This document shows positions 9,703 through 18,121 of a stretch of 44,725 bases of DNA, in pieces (position 1 is the first letter of the stretch; each line of letters opens with the position of its first letter). The notes beneath the pieces were generated by a model. That model was not told the origin of the DNA and searched no databases. It saw nothing but the letters and a program-made list of their open reading frames with translations. The translations under genes and the position numbers were made by a program. Source of the stretch: CAINVV01 sp037140615 (GTDB taxonomy: Bacteria > Bacteroidota > Bacteroidia > Bacteroidales > Prolixibacteraceae); NCBI GenBank assembly GCA_037140615.1, contig JBAXED010000021.1, forward strand, positions 1 to 44,725, in the 5' to 3' direction.

Positions 9703-12700
9703 TTAGAATGTAATTTTAGTTCCAAAGGAGATTGACTTGGTCATTGGATAGGTTCTTCCTGCAATTCCCCAATCACCGATACTTACTTCAGGATCAAACT
9801 GCTTAGGCAACTTCGAATAGGTGAGAAGGTTCTCCCCCGATACATATAAATTAATCTTGGATATCCTGATTTTCTTCAATATTCCAGCTGGAATTGTATA
9901 TCCAAGTTGAATATTCTTCAAACGAATATAGGAGCCATCAAGAAGGTACCTGGTTTGGGTCTGAATGTTCTTATTGTGTTCTGTTGACATGTATGGCTTT
10001 GGATAGTAAGCTCCGGTATTTTCGGGAGTCCAGTAATCCAGATGTTGTACGAATGCACTACTGTTCCACTCATCATTTTGTATTCCAAACATTTGATTGC
10101 CTCCAAATGCAAGATCCCTTTTACCAACACCTTGCCAGAACATCGAAAAATCGAAACCTTTCCAATTGACACCACCTTTTATACCATAAGCAAAACGTGG
10201 AGTTGAATTCCCGATAACGGATAAGTCGCCAGGATTGGTCAAGGTATTGTCTCCTATGTTTATTTTTCCATCTTTGTTCAGGTCAATGTATTTCATATCG
10301 CCGGCCTGCCATCTGCTGTAAAGGTAACTCTGACTTACACTTGCTGTTGAAGCAGCTGCTTCAGCGTCTGTGGCAAACAATCCACCGGAAGTATAGCCCC
10401 AAATTTCACCCAATTTCTGGCCCTCATAATAGGTCGAAAGTATCTTGGTCGGATTGTTATAGCTGGTTACCTTGGTCAAGTTATCAGACAGAATAAAAGT
10501 TAAATCATAGCTTAAACCATTTGATAATTTATCTCGCCAGCTCAAATTAAGCTCAAATCCCTTCGTTTCCAACTCAGCATTGTTTTTCCTAGGCACGCTT
10601 GTTCCAATAACCGAAGGCAAAGCTTCTGCAGGTCCAAACATGTTGGTGGTTGTCCTGTTGTACCAGTCGAAATTAAGATTTAAACGATTGTTCAGAAAAG
10701 CTGCATCCAAACCGAAATCAAGGGTTGCAGAGGTTTCCCATGTCAATCCAGAGCTGATCAAACCAGGAGCTTGTGTGTAATTCGGACGCCCTGCATTGAT
10801 AAAGTATGGCAAATTGGTTCCCATAGGTATTGTGCTGAGGTACAGATAATTTGCAACATCCTGATTCCCTAGTTTTCCGTACGAACCCCTGATTTTAAAA
10901 TCATTTACCTTACTTTTTATATTTTTCCAGAAGGGTTCCTCCGAAATTCGATAACCAACAGATGCAGAGGGAAATCCACCCCAACGTTTACCTTCCTGAA
11001 AACGGGAAGTTCCATCGAAGCGAATATTGGCCTCTACCATAAATTTCTCTTTGAAATTGTAATTTAACCGGCCAAAATAACTCTGCGTAGCCCAATGACT
11101 GATTGCATCACTAACTGAAGGGACAGGATTGGTAGAAGTTGAAATGGAAGGAATTGCATCTGTGATCAGGTTGGAATTGCTACCTGAAAGGGAACTGTAA
11201 TTGGTGAGTTCTTCCTGGTACCCAACCAAAGCCTTCAGGTTATGACTGCCTAGCGTTTTTTCATACGTTGAATAGGCATTAACTGTGTGGTATTTATTTA
11301 TGCTGAATTGCTCAGAGACCTTATTGGGATTTCCGTAAGCGACATAGGTAGTATTATCTACCAGATAACCATATATTGTCGGTTGGTGGTTAAAGTATTT
11401 GTAGCTTTCTGAATTAAAACTATAGTCGATGAATGCTTTCCATCCCTTGCTCATGGTAAACTCACCGCCCAAAGTATTCCAACTGGTATTCCAACTATCT
11501 TTCGTTCCGCCCTGAAGCATACCCATCAATTGATTTCTAGCAAATAGGTGGCCGTTAGGATCATAAACAGGGGTGGTTGGCCAACAGGTAGAAATTAGTG
11601 TGTACAAATACCCTTTCCCATTATTGGACTCAAAGTTAAGGTTCGGAAATTGACGTTCCCTCACACTGTATTTGCTATCCCATTTGAATTTGAACCAGTT
11701 GGTTACCTCTGTCTCCAAACGCACATTCAAATTAAATTTTTTAAGATTGTCATTCCCCCAGGCAAGTAAACCATCCTGATCATTGTATCCACCTGACACA
11801 TAAAAGGATGTCTTATTCGTTCCACCATAAATGCTGATGTTGTGGGTTTGGCTCAATGCATTGTTTTTGTACCAAACTGATGGCCAATCCGTATTGCCAT
11901 TGGCATAGTTATTAGCTCCCCATTTCATGTAGGATGCACTGGTGGTAGGATAGCGTTGATTGGAAGGCACACTGTTTGGATCAGCAGCCCACTTTTTTAT
12001 TAAATCGAGTTGTGTAGCATTGAAATAAGGAACTCTTCCAGCATTGGTATAAGCAGTGTTCCACATCGTTGCAAAATCAGTAGAATTGGCCATGTGGGGC
12101 AATGACACAGGAGAATTGAAACTGAAATTACTGGAATAATCCATCTTGATCTCTTTGTTCTTTGAACCTTTTTTTGTGGTTATCAAAACAACGCCGAAGG
12201 CTGCCCTGGCACCGTAAATAGCTGATGAAGCAGCATCTTTCAAAACCGAAACACTTTCAATATCGTTTGGATTCACATCCTGCATGTTCATAGGGACATT
12301 GTCCACCAAAATATAAGGCTGACCACCTGAAAGACTCCCCATTCCACGGATATTCCAGCTTCGGTTTTCACCCAACTCGCCACCTCGTGCTGTGGTTGAG
12401 ACGTTTAAGTTGGCCACGGTTCCCTGCAAAGCTTGTGAAACATCACTCAAAGGCCTATTTTCCAGAGCCTTATTTGTAATAACACCTACAGAACCAGTCA
12501 GATTAATTTTCTTCTGAGTGCCATATCCAACCACCACCACTTCATCCACGCCAACGCTTTCGTCCAGAAGTTTGATATTGATCGTTGTTTGATTGCCAAC
12601 TTTCACCTCCTGGGATTTCATGCCGACAAACGTAAATACCAGCGAAGCATTTTCCGGTACATTAGCAATGGAATAGAATCCGTTGTTATCAGTGATGACT

Positions 12701-13173
12701 CCCAATGTTGTTCCTTTTAGAACAACCGAAACACCTGGCAGTGTTGCTCCTGATGCATCTGTGACCTTGCCCGACAGGGATTTTTTCTGCTGCTGGGCAT
12801 TCGCCGGCTCGTTGGGGATAATGACAATGTCCTTGTCTACCAGTCCGAATTTTAGGTCTGTATCTTTTAGGATATTGTTGAGGATTGATTCAATGGTTTC
12901 GTTCTTAGCATCGATCGAGACCCTTTTTTCAACCGGAATTTGTTCGTTTTTGTAAAAGAAATCAAACTCCGACTGATTCTGGATGAGTTCAAATACTTGT
13001 TGCAAAGTTGCATTTTCAACTTTCAGGTTCAACTTCGTTTTTTGGGAATAAACCGAAGCCGAAACATGAACGAGCGAAATGAAAAACAGAAATACTACCA
13101 GTCTCATAGTCAGCCAAATTTTATGGATCAATTCCCTGTCATGGGAAAGACCATGAATTAATTTTTTTTTCAT
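9703..13173 (-). CDS. SusC-type TonB-dependent outer-membrane transporter with STN domain
   Basis: The product has 1156 residues. A signal anchor is shifted inward (hydrophobic stretch at about 22-43, ending VYSQ). Next come an STN domain (about 46-100, LNLKVENATLQQVFELIQ), a carboxypeptidase-regulatory-like domain (about 133-215), a TonB-box-like EVVVVGYGTQ, a plug domain to about 330 and a long beta-barrel with the final strand ending SFGTKITF. The STN domain is the part that signals to a FecR-type anti-sigma factor, which is encoded directly upstream. Import of an oligosaccharide and transcriptional autoinduction through FecR and the ECF sigma factor are the expected roles. Confidence 0.96.
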   Translation of the reverse strand: MKKKLIHGLSHDRELIHKIWLTMRLVVFLFFISLVHVSASVYSQKTKLNLKVENATLQQVFELIQNQSEFDFFYKNEQIPVEKRVSIDAKNETIESILNNILKDTDLKFGLVDKDIVIIPNEPANAQQQKKSLSGKVTDASGATLPGVSVVLKGTTLGVITDNNGFYSIANVPENASLVFTFVGMKSQEVKVGNQTTINIKLLDESVGVDEVVVVGYGTQKKINLTGSVGVITNKALENRPLSDVSQALQGTVANLNVSTTARGGELGENRSWNIRGMGSLSGGQPYILVDNVPMNMQDVNPNDIESVSVLKDAASSAIYGARAAFGVVLITTKKGSKNKEIKMDYSSNFSFNSPVSLPHMANSTDFATMWNTAYTNAGRVPYFNATQLDLIKKWAADPNSVPSNQRYPTTSASYMKWGANNYANGNTDWPSVWYKNNALSQTHNISIYGGTNKTSFYVSGGYNDQDGLLAWGNDNLKKFNLNVRLETEVTNWFKFKWDSKYSVRERQFPNLNFESNNGKGYLYTLISTCWPTTPVYDPNGHLFARNQLMGMLQGGTKDSWNTSWNTLGGEFTMSKGWKAFIDYSFNSESYKYFNHQPTIYGYLVDNTTYVAYGNPNKVSEQFSINKYHTVNAYSTYEKTLGSHNLKALVGYQEELTNYSSLSGSNSNLITDAIPSISTSTNPVPSVSDAISHWATQSYFGRLNYNFKEKFMVEANIRFDGTSRFQEGKRWGGFPSASVGYRISEEPFWKNIKSKVNDFKIRGSYGKLGNQDVANYLYLSTIPMGTNLPYFINAGRPNYTQAPGLISSGLTWETSATLDFGLDAAFLNNRLNLNFDWYNRTTTNMFGPAEALPSVIGTSVPRKNNAELETKGFELNLSWRDKLSNGLSYDLTFILSDNLTKVTSYNNPTKILSTYYEGQKLGEIWGYTSGGLFATDAEAAASTASVSQSYLYSRWQAGDMKYIDLNKDGKINIGDNTLTNPGDLSVIGNSTPRFAYGIKGGVNWKGFDFSMFWQGVGKRDLAFGGNQMFGIQNDEWNSSAFVQHLDYWTPENTGAYYPKPYMSTEHNKNIQTQTRYLLDGSYIRLKNIQLGYTIPAGILKKIRISKINLYVSGENLLTYSKLPKQFDPEVSIGDWGIAGRTYPMTKSISFGTKITF

Positions 13174-13222
13174 ACTTTTGTTTTGAGTTAAAAAAGTTTT
13201 AATTTATTAAGACTTGAAATTG

Positions 13223-13250
13223 AACGGAGGATGGTGGTACATTCTCCGTT
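13223..13250. other. Short hairpin in the SusC 5' region
   Basis: AACGGAG (13223-13229) pairs with CTCCGTT (13244-13250) around a 14-nt loop. The T-run follows on the plus strand only, whereas both flanking genes are on the minus strand. A terminator for FecR is therefore not supported; a leader structure in the SusC transcript is possible. Confidence 0.35.
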
Positions 13251-13324
13251 TTTTAGTTTGGTCAGCTCTAGCGTGTCACCTCCTTCTTTGTTTGGTTCAT
13301 CCTTTTGGTAATTTATTGATTATC

Positions 13325-14311
13325 TTATTTGTGCGAAATTTGAATTTTGTCCGCATTCATTTCATACTTGATTGGAACGGTGTGGTTCAACAGTTCAAGA
13401 AAATGCTTCACATCCTTGTTGCGCTTGATCACGCCTGAGAAGTGCATCTTGCCAAAGTAGTTTTCATCCATGGTAATCTCCACATCGTACCATCTCTCTA
13501 CGATTTTAAAGACTTCAGTTAAATCTTTGTTATGGAATTCATATCGTCCATTTTTCCAGGAGCTGAAGTTCAATGGATCGACCTTTTCAATGGTTAGCTT
13601 GTTGCTGTTCTTATCAAAAATACTCTGTTCCCCTGGTTGAAGCAAGGCTGTTTGGTTTCCTGCCAACAGCTTGATCTGTCCTGTTTCAAGGGTCGTTTCA
13701 ATTTCACCGGAGTTGTCGTAAGCCCTGACGTTGAAGGTGGTTCCGAGTACCTCTATCTGCTGGCCTTTCACCTCAACACGGAAGGGTTGGCTGGCATCTT
13801 TGGCAACAGAAAAGAAGGCTTCTCCGCTTAGTTTAACCACACGCTCCTTCGAAGTAAAAACGGATGGAATGGTGAGATGCGTCTCTGAATTGATCCAGAT
13901 ACGGGTTCCATCAGCCAGAAACACCTGATTAACCTGACCTTTGGGGACAAAAATCTCCTGCATGGTAGTTTGGGCAGGCATTTGTTCCTGTTTGAAGGAG
14001 ATAAACTGTGTTGCCCAGCCCAATCCGAAAGTGACCACCAGCATGGCAGCCATCTGGAGCACCCGGCGGAAAAATATGCTTTGTTTGGGTGAGATCACCT
14101 CAATCCGTTTCTTGAAAAGTTCAAGTTCAGGTTGGATATCATAATTTTTTCGGTTGGCATGAAAACCGGTGGTGTCCCAGATATCTTTTTCGGCAAAAAA
14201 CCGCTTTTCGTTCTCGGGCGACTGAAGTATCCATTGGTGAAGTTGCTGATTTTCTTCTTCAGTAGTCTGATCCTGAAGATATTTCTGTATGAGTGTATCG
14301 ATTTCCGGCAT
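13325..14311 (-). CDS. FecR-family anti-sigma factor
   Basis: The product is 328 residues. The N-terminal cytoplasmic part (MPEIDTLIQKYLQDQTTEEE...) resembles the sigma-binding region of Bacteroidota FecR proteins. A single membrane segment follows at about 87-104 (MAAMLVVTFGLGW). The periplasmic FecR domain has VPKGQVNQVFLADGTRIWIN, FFSVAKD, PFRVEV and VLGTTFNVRAY, and a C-terminal DUF4974-like segment (SWKNGRYEFHNKDLTEVFKIVERWYDV). It should receive the signal from the SusC STN domain and control the ECF sigma factor at 15222-15806. Unusually, a toxin-antitoxin module separates it from that sigma gene. Confidence 0.94.
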   Translation of the reverse strand: MPEIDTLIQKYLQDQTTEEENQQLHQWILQSPENEKRFFAEKDIWDTTGFHANRKNYDIQPELELFKKRIEVISPKQSIFFRRVLQMAAMLVVTFGLGWATQFISFKQEQMPAQTTMQEIFVPKGQVNQVFLADGTRIWINSETHLTIPSVFTSKERVVKLSGEAFFSVAKDASQPFRVEVKGQQIEVLGTTFNVRAYDNSGEIETTLETGQIKLLAGNQTALLQPGEQSIFDKNSNKLTIEKVDPLNFSSWKNGRYEFHNKDLTEVFKIVERWYDVEITMDENYFGKMHFSGVIKRNKDVKHFLELLNHTVPIKYEMNADKIQISHK

Positions 14312-14380
14312 AGGATGTTTTACTTGTTCGATACTATGATCGGAAGAGAAGCAAAAACCCTACCTGGGGAAGCGAAAAAA

Positions 14381-14566
14381 GTTGAGAGTTGAGAGTGGAG
14401 AGTTGAGAGTTACAAGGGTCAAAGAAGAAGACGGAGGGACTGAAGGATGGAGAGACGAGGATACGGGGAGTCGGGGAGTCGGGTGATGGGGAATTAAGAC
14501 ATGAGACATGAGACATGAGATTGGCAACAGCCAATAGCTAACAGCTAACAGCTAATAGCTAATAGC
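14381..14566. repeat. Mosaic of four short tandem repeats downstream of parE
   Basis: Four different motifs occur in one spacer: GAGAGTT units (14381-14411), GGGGAGTC units (14465-14482), GACATGA units (14498-14520) and TAGCTAA/CAGCTAA units (14532-14566). The GACATGA and GAGTTGA motifs recur in other spacers of this window (29.1, 32.9, 36.1 and 40.7 kb). No protein is supported here; a plus-strand and a minus-strand open frame through it are only translated repeat. Confidence 0.85.
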
Positions 14567-14589
14567 CTCTTTTTGTTAAAGATAAAAAT

Positions 14590-14889
14590 TTATATATTTA
14601 GTCTAGATTCAATATCCATTTGTTGATGCAGAATTCTGATAATTTCCAATTCGTTGTCTTTCAGGTCAATCTTGTAAAATATCAAATGAGACTTTACTTT
14701 CGAACTAAAGTACCCCTTTCTTACATGACTGTAATCTTTTCCTGACTTTGGGTTTAAGGTTAGGTATTCAATTTCGTCCATTAGCAAGTTAAAATATCTG
14801 TCTGCTTGTTCGAGTGACCAAGTTTCAAAAGTGTAAAGCCATATCTTTTCAAGGTCACTTAAAGCTTCCTTGCTGATTTTATACTTCAT
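14590..14889 (-). CDS. ParE/RelE-family toxin
   Basis: The 99-residue protein has the compact ParE-like fold signature: MKYKISKEALSDLEKIWLYT at the N-terminus, then helix SLEQADRYFNLLMDEIEYL, then the beta strands GYFSSKVKSHLIFYKID and ELEIIRILHQQMD. ParE toxins inhibit DNA gyrase, while RelE relatives cleave mRNA; the YTFETWSLEQADRY segment and terminal ILHQQMD fit ParE better. Its start codon is 2 bp after the antitoxin stop, indicating a coupled pair. It lies between an ECF sigma gene and its FecR gene, where no toxin is usually found. Confidence 0.87.
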   Translation of the reverse strand: MKYKISKEALSDLEKIWLYTFETWSLEQADRYFNLLMDEIEYLTLNPKSGKDYSHVRKGYFSSKVKSHLIFYKIDLKDNELEIIRILHQQMDIESRLNI

Positions 14890-14891
14890 CG

Positions 14892-15137
14892 TTAAACAGA
14901 GTGTTTTTGACGAAGCCCGGTTAAAAATGACTCCCGATTAAAATCTTTTACAAAACCAGATTTTTCACCCTTTTTAAGCTCGTTAATAAGCTCAGCCTTT
15001 TTAGTTTCTTCGTGTTCAAACATTCTTAGAGCAGTCCTTACTACTTCACTTGCAGAAGAATACTTTCCTGATTTAACTTGTTGATTGATAAATCCCTCAA
15101 AATAATCTCCCAATAAAACCGATGTATTTTTAGCCAT
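14892..15137 (-). CDS. ParD-type antitoxin
   Basis: The 81-residue protein starts with a ribbon-helix-helix region (NTSVLLGDYFEGFINQQVK, then SSASEVVRTALRMFE) and ends with a charged, likely disordered toxin-binding tail. This is typical of ParD/CopG-like antitoxins that neutralise ParE and repress their own promoter. A TTTG-N20-TATATTTG promoter overlapped by a perfect inverted repeat lies just upstream (15160-15191). The parE start is 2 bp downstream of its stop. Confidence 0.88.
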   Translation of the reverse strand: MAKNTSVLLGDYFEGFINQQVKSGKYSSASEVVRTALRMFEHEETKKAELINELKKGEKSGFVKDFNRESFLTGLRQKHSV

Positions 15138-15159
15138 AATCTTTCTTCGTGTTTAATTG

Positions 15160-15191
15160 CAAATATACCAACTCTTGGTATGAACAGCAAA
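15160..15191 (-). promoter_or_regulatory. parDE promoter with overlapping operator
   Basis: On the minus strand there is a -33 TTTG (15191-15188), a 20-bp spacer and a -7 TATATTTG (15167-15160), an exact match to the Bacteroidota consensus TTTG-N19-21-TAnnTTTG. A perfect inverted repeat ATACCAA-CTC-TTGGTAT (15165-15181) overlaps the -7 box and spacer, which is where a ParD repressor would be expected to bind. Confidence 0.75.
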
Positions 15192-15221
15192 TTTTTGTTG
15201 GTGCAATATTTTTTAAACAGA

Positions 15222-15806
15222 CTAATTTTTAAAAAAACTTGATGACAAAAACAGCAGCAGCGGCAAATAATCCTTCATTTCGGTGCGGATGGTGGAGAGG
15301 GCTTTGGAGATTTGCTTTTCGACGGCCTTGACTGAAATATCAAGTTCTTCGGCAATTTCCCGGTTTTTTTTGTTTTCAAACCGGCTCAGCACAAAAATCT
15401 GACGGCAGCGCTCCGGTAACTGATGGATCACCTCATTTAGTTTATCTTCCAGTTCCTGTTCAATTAAACTGCTCTTTTCATCCATAAAATAGTGCAGTTC
15501 TCTTTCCTGAAGCAACTGCTTGACAGATTCTGCGTGCCTGTTCCTAACTTTTTGCTTTTCAAGATACTGAAGACAGCTATTCCGAACCATCGTAAAAATA
15601 AGTGCATTGATGGATTGGTTGACGACGATGGTCTGATTGGTCCAAAGCTTCACAAAGATATCCTGCACGATGTCTTTGGCTACTTCATCGTCTACGAATT
15701 TTGCAGCATAGTAAAATAGCGGCCTTGAATATTGTTTGAAGAGTTCATCAAACAACAACGGGTTTTCGCTATTTACCAACAGCCCTTTGTGAATGAATTG
15801 ATACAT
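15222..15806 (-). CDS. ECF-type RNA polymerase sigma factor
   Basis: I choose the ATG at 15806 (194 residues); an upstream in-frame TTG at 15899 adds 31 residues without family similarity. Region 2 is LFDELFKQYSRPLFYYAAKFVDDEVAKDIVQDIFVKLW, and region 4 contains LPERCRQIFVLSRFENKKNREIAEELDISVKAVEKQISKAL. This is the Bacteroidota sigma-70 group that pairs with FecR and STN-containing SusC proteins. It reads toward FecR and SusC, with parDE wedged between. It is divergent from the GH29 fucosidase, and the 219-bp spacer may carry regulatory sites for both. Confidence 0.94.
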   Translation of the reverse strand: MYQFIHKGLLVNSENPLLFDELFKQYSRPLFYYAAKFVDDEVAKDIVQDIFVKLWTNQTIVVNQSINALIFTMVRNSCLQYLEKQKVRNRHAESVKQLLQERELHYFMDEKSSLIEQELEDKLNEVIHQLPERCRQIFVLSRFENKKNREIAEELDISVKAVEKQISKALSTIRTEMKDYLPLLLFLSSSFFKN

Positions 15807-16025
15807 GGTAGTGAGTCTAATCCTGAGCGGGGCAAAGATACTATTAAAATTATTTTGGGAAGATAGACAAATCGCGATCGCGATTTCCAATAAATTCAAA
15901 CTCGAAAATCTTTAAGAAGAATGTCCTTGAAAATTTGTGTAAATGAGTTTTAAAACAGATAAGAAATTATTCTATTTTAGATACATGCTTTGAGTGAAAT
16001 ATAAAACAACCAAAATAAACTTTAA

Positions 16026-17687
16026 ATGAAAAAACATGGGTTAATAATGTGGTTTTTACTTGCCCTCTCGTTCTCCGTTTCTGGCCAATCTCCTTCCAAC
16101 AACAAACAAAAGCTCGAAGAGTGGAAAGATGCCCGATTCGGGATGTTTATCCACTGGGGTCCGGTCGCCCTCAAAGGCACTGAGATTGGCTGGTCGCGTG
16201 GCCGGGAGATTCCTGTTGAGGAGTATGACAACCTCTACAAAAAATTCGATGCGGTCAATTTCGATGCCAATAGCTGGGTCAGCGTGGCAAAAGCTGCAGG
16301 CATGAAATACATCATCCTGACCACCAAGCACCACGATGGGTTTTGTCTGTGGAATACCCGGCAAACCGATTTCAACATCATGAATTCACCACTTCATAAG
16401 GATGTAGTAAAAGAACTGGCCGAGGCCTGCAAAAAGCAGGGAATCGCATTTGGAACCTACTATTCCACGACCGACTGGCACCATCCTGATTTTCCGCTGA
16501 CAAGCCCTGGCGGCACAGTATCCAGACCTGTTTACGACCTCGATGCCTACACTACCTACCTCAAAAAACAGGTGGCCGAACTTTTGCTGAATTATGGTCC
16601 CCTTTATGTGTTGTGGTTCGATGTTCCGCAACGATTTGATGCCATCCGCGGACAGAGTGTCATCGATTTTGCACACACCATTCAGCCGGATATCATCATC
16701 AACAACCGCACAGGTGCCAAGGGAGATTTTGATACGCCAGAACAGCGGGTCGGCGGCTTTCAGATCGATCGTCCCTGGGAGACCTGTATGACCATTGCCA
16801 GTCAGTGGGCCTGGAAACCCGATGACGCAGTGAAGTCGCTCGAGCAGTGTTTGCAGAGTCTGGTACGTTCTGCCGGTGGCGATGGAAACCTGTTGTTTAA
16901 TGTCGGACCCAAACCCGATGGACAAATTGAGCCGCTTCAGGTCGAACGGCTCAAAGAGATGGGGCAATGGCTTCAAAAATACGGCTATTCCATTTACGGA
17001 ACCCGCGGTGGGCCATTCAAACCAACCGACTGGGGAGTCAGTACCCGGAAAGGCAACACCATTTACCTGCATATTCTGAAATGGACAGGAAACAATCCAA
17101 AAATTTCCATTCCTGATCTTGGGTTGGAGATAAAAAATTGCCGTCTGGCGGATGGTGGTAAGCTCAAATTGACCAAGCTCGAAAACGGGTATACCATTGA
17201 ATTTTCAGCCAAAGATTTGCATCCGATTAATACCATTGTCGAACTTGAATTAGCCGGAAGTGCAATGGGCATCAAACCGATGGAGATAAGTTCAAATTCA
17301 CTCTCCTATTCAAAACCGGTGACTGCTTCCTCCAATCCCAAGGGTCATTGGTCAAATCATCAATGGGTTGAATTAAGTTCCGTTACCAATGGCGACTGGT
17401 CAGGAGCATTCTGGGAACCTGAGGAAAAAGATGACAATCCCTGGATAGAAATCGATCTGGAAAAACCACAAAAGATAGCCCAGTCCATCATTTATGAAAG
17501 AGGAGCTGCGGTAAAAGCTTTTGAACTACAATACCAACAGGGAGAATCCTGGAAGACGATTGCCAAAGGAACTACCATCGGGGCAAAGGCAGAACCCAGA
17601 TTCTCAAAATTCACTGCCCAGAAAATAAGGCTGGTTTTGAAAGAATTTTCGGGTGTACCCGGAATCTATGAAATTGTACTTTTGTAG
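16026..17687 (+). CDS. Secreted GH29 alpha-L-fucosidase with C-terminal F5/8-like domain
   Basis: The product has 553 residues with a signal peptide (1-20, ...SVSGQ). GH29 features are RFGMFIHWGP (37-46), LTTKHHDGFCLW (98-109), YYSTTDWHHPD and the nucleophile Asp 199 in YVLWFDVPQ. The residue after the nucleophile is Val, where many GH29 enzymes have Gly. A beta domain follows, and residues from about 425 (SYSKPVTASSN...HWSN) resemble a discoidin/F5-8 type C carbohydrate-binding module. The enzyme would release terminal alpha-L-fucose in the periplasm or at the surface. A mutarotase gene starts 20 bp downstream, and the sigma factor is divergent. Confidence 0.93.
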   Translation: MKKHGLIMWFLLALSFSVSGQSPSNNKQKLEEWKDARFGMFIHWGPVALKGTEIGWSRGREIPVEEYDNLYKKFDAVNFDANSWVSVAKAAGMKYIILTTKHHDGFCLWNTRQTDFNIMNSPLHKDVVKELAEACKKQGIAFGTYYSTTDWHHPDFPLTSPGGTVSRPVYDLDAYTTYLKKQVAELLLNYGPLYVLWFDVPQRFDAIRGQSVIDFAHTIQPDIIINNRTGAKGDFDTPEQRVGGFQIDRPWETCMTIASQWAWKPDDAVKSLEQCLQSLVRSAGGDGNLLFNVGPKPDGQIEPLQVERLKEMGQWLQKYGYSIYGTRGGPFKPTDWGVSTRKGNTIYLHILKWTGNNPKISIPDLGLEIKNCRLADGGKLKLTKLENGYTIEFSAKDLHPINTIVELELAGSAMGIKPMEISSNSLSYSKPVTASSNPKGHWSNHQWVELSSVTNGDWSGAFWEPEEKDDNPWIEIDLEKPQKIAQSIIYERGAAVKAFELQYQQGESWKTIAKGTTIGAKAEPRFSKFTAQKIRLVLKEFSGVPGIYEIVLL

Positions 17688-17707
17688 AAAAAATAAACAC
17701 ACTATTT

Positions 17708-18031
17708 ATGAGACGATTTGGACAAATAATAGGAGTTGATCCCGAGCAATTCGAGACTTACAAAGCTTACCATGCCGCCGTATGGCCTGATATTTTGGCG
17801 ATGATCAGTGCCTGCAACATTAGCAACTACTCCATTTTCCACAAAGACAACCAGCTATTTGCATACATGGAATATACCGGTACCGATTTCGCTGCCGATA
17901 TGGCTAAAATGGCTGCTGATCCAAAAACGCAGGAATGGTGGGCCGTTATGGAGCCGATGCAAAGACCTGTTTCCACCCGTTCAGCGGGCGAATGGTGGGC
18001 AAATATGGAGGAGGTATTTCATTTGGATTGA
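17708..18031 (+). CDS. rhaM: L-rhamnose mutarotase family protein (RhaM/DUF718)
   Basis: The 107-residue protein matches RhaM in length and in the residues I remember from the E. coli enzyme: Tyr 18, His 22 (proton donor) and Tyr 41 all fall at the same numbers here, and a WW pair sits at 77-78. The family interconverts the alpha and beta anomers of 6-deoxy-L-sugars. Coupled 20 bp behind a fucosidase, it may act on L-fucose rather than L-rhamnose; that is inference. The gene ends 27 bp before a hairpin shared with the convergent esterase. Confidence 0.87.
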   Translation: MRRFGQIIGVDPEQFETYKAYHAAVWPDILAMISACNISNYSIFHKDNQLFAYMEYTGTDFAADMAKMAADPKTQEWWAVMEPMQRPVSTRSAGEWWANMEEVFHLD

Positions 18032-18056
18032 GATTGTCCAGCAAACTCACTTATGG

Positions 18057-18101
18057 TCGTGAGCATTCCTGAAGGCAGTCGCCCTCTAGCAATGCTCACG
18101 A
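18057..18101. terminator. Hairpin between convergent genes
   Basis: TCGTGAGCATT (18057-18067) is perfectly complementary to AATGCTCACGA (18091-18101) around a 23-nt loop. It sits between the mutarotase stop and the stop of the convergent esterase. It lacks a strong U-run on either strand, so a bidirectional terminator is likely from position but not proven by form. Confidence 0.5.
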
Positions 18102-18121
18102 TCCCATTTCAATACAGGCAA

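Noticed and set aside
15222..15899. Sigma factor starting at 15899
   Set aside because: The start is TTG and the added residues have no sigma region similarity.
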